A program made the position numbers and the translations under genes. Under the pieces are notes generated by a model, which worked only from the letters and a program-made list of their open reading frames with translations, was not told the origin of the DNA and searched no databases. This document shows, in pieces, positions 5,863-7,036 of a stretch of 7,036 bases of DNA (position 1 is its first letter; each line of letters opens with the position of its first letter). This DNA is from Candidatus Hydrogenedentota bacterium (GTDB taxonomy: Bacteria > Hydrogenedentota > Hydrogenedentia > Hydrogenedentales > JAEUWI01), in contig JAUIKJ010000154.1 of NCBI GenBank assembly GCA_030430835.1, positions 1-7,036 of the forward strand. The letters are read 5' to 3'.

Positions 5863-6633
5863 GTGCTCGGCTGGTTCGAGGAACGAAACCGCGCGAAACG
5901 CCGCGCGGAGCCCTACCCGGAAGAGCGCGCCGCGTGGTTGCACGAGCACGTCGCACTCTACCGCACCCTGAGCGCGGAAGATCGCGCCACGCTGCATGGG
6001 CACATCCACGTGCTGCTCAACGAGAAACCCTTCGAGGGCTGCGATGGCCTGGAAGTGACGGACGACATGCGCCACCTGATCGCGGCGCAGGCGGCGCTCT
6101 TGCTGCTCAATCTCGATTCGGACTACTTCCCGCGCCTCAAGACCATACTCGTCTATCCCGAAGTCTTTCGCTCGCCGCAACACCGGCACGTCGGTGGCGG
6201 CGTGATCGAAGAGACCGAATCGTCCCGCCTCGGCGAATCGTGGGATCGCGGCGTGGTCGTGCTCTCCTGGCACGACGCCGAGGGCGGCGCGAAGACCCTC
6301 GATGGCCGCAATGTCGTGCTGCACGAATTCGCGCACCAGCTCGATCAGGCCGACGGCACCGCGGACGGCTGGCCCATGCCCTTCAACCCGCGCCTCGAGC
6401 AGAGCTGGTACCGCATCATGCACGAGGAATTCGCCGAACACGTCAGTCGCGTCAAGCGCCGCCGCAAGACCCGCATCGATCCCTACGGCGCCACCAACCC
6501 CGCCGAGTTCTTCGCCGTCCTCACCGAGATGTTCTTCGAGCGCCCCGCCGAACTCCACGAACACCACAACGATCTCTACCGCCTCCTCCAGGCGTTCTAC
6601 CAGCAAGACCCCGAGGGCCGGCTGGCGGCGTAG
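5863..6633 (+). CDS. mtfA: MtfA-family zinc metallopeptidase (Mlc titration factor A type)
   Basis: E. coli MtfA is a cytosolic zinc aminopeptidase that also binds the glucose repressor Mlc. This 256-residue homologue has the gluzincin motif HEFAH (154-158), with H154 and H158 as zinc ligands and E155 as catalytic glutamate. DPYGATNPAEFFAV then supplies Tyr208 and the third zinc ligand Glu215, seven residues apart as in E. coli MtfA (Y205/E212). The upstream strand VVVLSWHDA and the C-terminal FYQQDPEGRL also match the family closely. Length is typical. Translation appears to start at GTG 5863, 10 bases after the preceding stop and with no visible Shine-Dalgarno site, so coupling to the HisG-like gene is likely. 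No signal peptide is present. Whether an Mlc-like repressor exists in this organism cannot be told here; many MtfA homologues occur without one. It is the last gene before the gap at 6634. Confidence 0.92.
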   Translation: MLGWFEERNRAKRRAEPYPEERAAWLHEHVALYRTLSAEDRATLHGHIHVLLNEKPFEGCDGLEVTDDMRHLIAAQAALLLLNLDSDYFPRLKTILVYPEVFRSPQHRHVGGGVIEETESSRLGESWDRGVVVLSWHDAEGGAKTLDGRNVVLHEFAHQLDQADGTADGWPMPFNPRLEQSWYRIMHEEFAEHVSRVKRRRKTRIDPYGATNPAEFFAVLTEMFFERPAELHEHHNDLYRLLQAFYQQDPEGRLAA

Positions 6634-6667
6634 CTTATTGGATTCCCTTCTGTTGTGTTAAGGTGTC

Positions 6668-6673
6668 TATTAT
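6668..6673 (+). promoter_or_regulatory. Possible -10 element before the right-edge gene
   Basis: TATTAT matches TATAAT at five of six positions and lies 18 bases before the ATG at 6692, in the only AT-rich patch of the 58-base gap. No good -35 is found at normal spacing. It may give this gene its own transcript, but read-through from the cluster is equally possible because no terminator is visible after 6633. Confidence 0.3.
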
Positions 6674-6681
6674 GCATCAAC

Positions 6682-6687
6682 AGGAGG
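6682..6687 (+). promoter_or_regulatory. Strong ribosome binding site for the right-edge gene
   Basis: A perfect AGGAGG ends four bases before the ATG at 6692 and decides the start of the partial gene at the window edge. It is the best Shine-Dalgarno site in the window. Confidence 0.75.
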
Positions 6688-6691
6688 CGCC

Positions 6692-7036
6692 ATGAATCTC
6701 GATTCCGTCCTGGAGCTCAAGGCGATTTTGTCGGCGGAGTTCATGCCGCGGGCGGCCGAGTCGATTTGGACGCGGATGTACGCCCGAGTTATGCACTCGA
6801 ATGTGCCGCCGTCCATCGGGCTGGGTGTTGCACCACGCGGTGAGGGCGACTACGCGCTCGCCGTGCGGATTCAAGACCCCGCACTCGAGAAGAATCCACT
6901 AGTCGAGCAGCTTTCCCAGCGTGCGAAGGGCGAGGTGGACATCCGTGTGGTGGGCTTGCCCCGGATAAGCGAGTCCGGCGCGTGCCATCCTCCGCAGCGG
7001 CCCGTAGGTATTGGCTGCAGTACCGGGCATGTGCAC
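6692..7036 (+). CDS. N-terminal part of a probable trypsin-like (Nal1-like) serine protease, cut by window edge
   Basis: The frame is open for 115 codons from an ATG with a strong ribosome binding site to the end of the window. Residues 1-35 are helical and amphipathic (MNLDSVLELKAILSAEF onwards). Residues ~42-90 read like the small alpha/beta region found before the protease domain in bacterial Nal1-like/trypsin-like proteins: a GLGVAPRGEGDYALAVRI strand pair, a polar loop, then VDIRVVGLPRI. The segment RPVGIGCSTGHVH (103-115) resembles the RP-x-x-G-x-S-x-GH entry into the protease domain of those proteins. The catalytic His, Asp and Ser would lie beyond the window, so activity cannot be judged. 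No signal peptide is seen. The fold assignment is tentative; the existence of the gene is well supported. Confidence 0.65.
   Translation, partial: MNLDSVLELKAILSAEFMPRAAESIWTRMYARVMHSNVPPSIGLGVAPRGEGDYALAVRIQDPALEKNPLVEQLSQRAKGEVDIRVVGLPRISESGACHPPQRPVGIGCSTGHVH

Noticed and set aside
5713..6606. Long antisense open frame (297 codons) opposite the HisG-like and MtfA genes
   Set aside because: The protein is low-complexity (Val, Glu, Gly, Ala, Arg-rich) and exactly mirrors the codon bias of the GC-rich plus-strand genes, whose products have complete catalytic motifs.
5934..6695. Plus-strand open frame of 253 codons in an alternative frame over the MtfA gene
   Set aside because: The translation is Arg/Pro/Ala-rich with no domain and overlaps a gene with full MtfA motifs.

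Overview
The window is a GC-rich stretch (roughly 60-65% G+C by eye) of a bacterial chromosome, packed with genes. Ribosome binding sites are mixed: some genes have a clear purine-rich site and others have none that I can see. No rRNA, tRNA, CRISPR array or transposase is visible. The phylum cannot be fixed from sequence alone. The style of the genes (a signal recognition particle gene, family-4 glycosyltransferases, a PIG-L deacetylase, an MtfA-type peptidase) would suit a free-living Gram-negative lineage such as a PVC-group or related environmental phylum, but that is only a weak inference.

Left block (1-1086, minus strand). The window edge cuts through ffh, the signal recognition particle GTPase. 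Its N domain and P-loop are in view. Eleven bases upstream of ffh, in the same direction, lies a 202-residue ORF (367-975). Its first ~84 residues align without gaps to the N-terminal four-helix domain of the neighbouring Ffh, but it has no GTPase domain. It therefore looks like a stand-alone SRP54 N-domain paralogue followed by a mostly disordered tail. It is the most unusual object in the window. A plausible promoter and a leader with a perfect 7-bp hairpin precede it.

Intergenic region (976-1250). This divergent control region separates the SRP genes from the plus-strand cluster. It holds the minus-strand promoter and leader, a second GC hairpin and a weak plus-strand -10 element.

Main plus-strand cluster (1251-6633). 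Six genes run head to tail with overlaps or gaps of at most 15 bases, so they are probably one transcription unit. They are two GT4 glycosyltransferases (overlapping by 4 bp), a PIG-L/LmbE-type N-acetylglucosaminyl deacetylase (overlapping the second glycosyltransferase by 29 bp), a small polytopic membrane protein of unknown function, a divergent HisG-like ATP phosphoribosyltransferase homologue, and an MtfA-family zinc metallopeptidase. The first three form a credible glycoconjugate module, in which sugars are transferred and an N-acetyl group is then removed. How the HisG homologue and the peptidase relate to that module is not apparent.

Right edge (6634-7036, plus strand). After a short gap with a -10-like element and a strong Shine-Dalgarno site comes the first 115 residues of a protein. 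It resembles the N-terminal part of Nal1-like/trypsin-like serine proteases, but the catalytic region lies outside the window.
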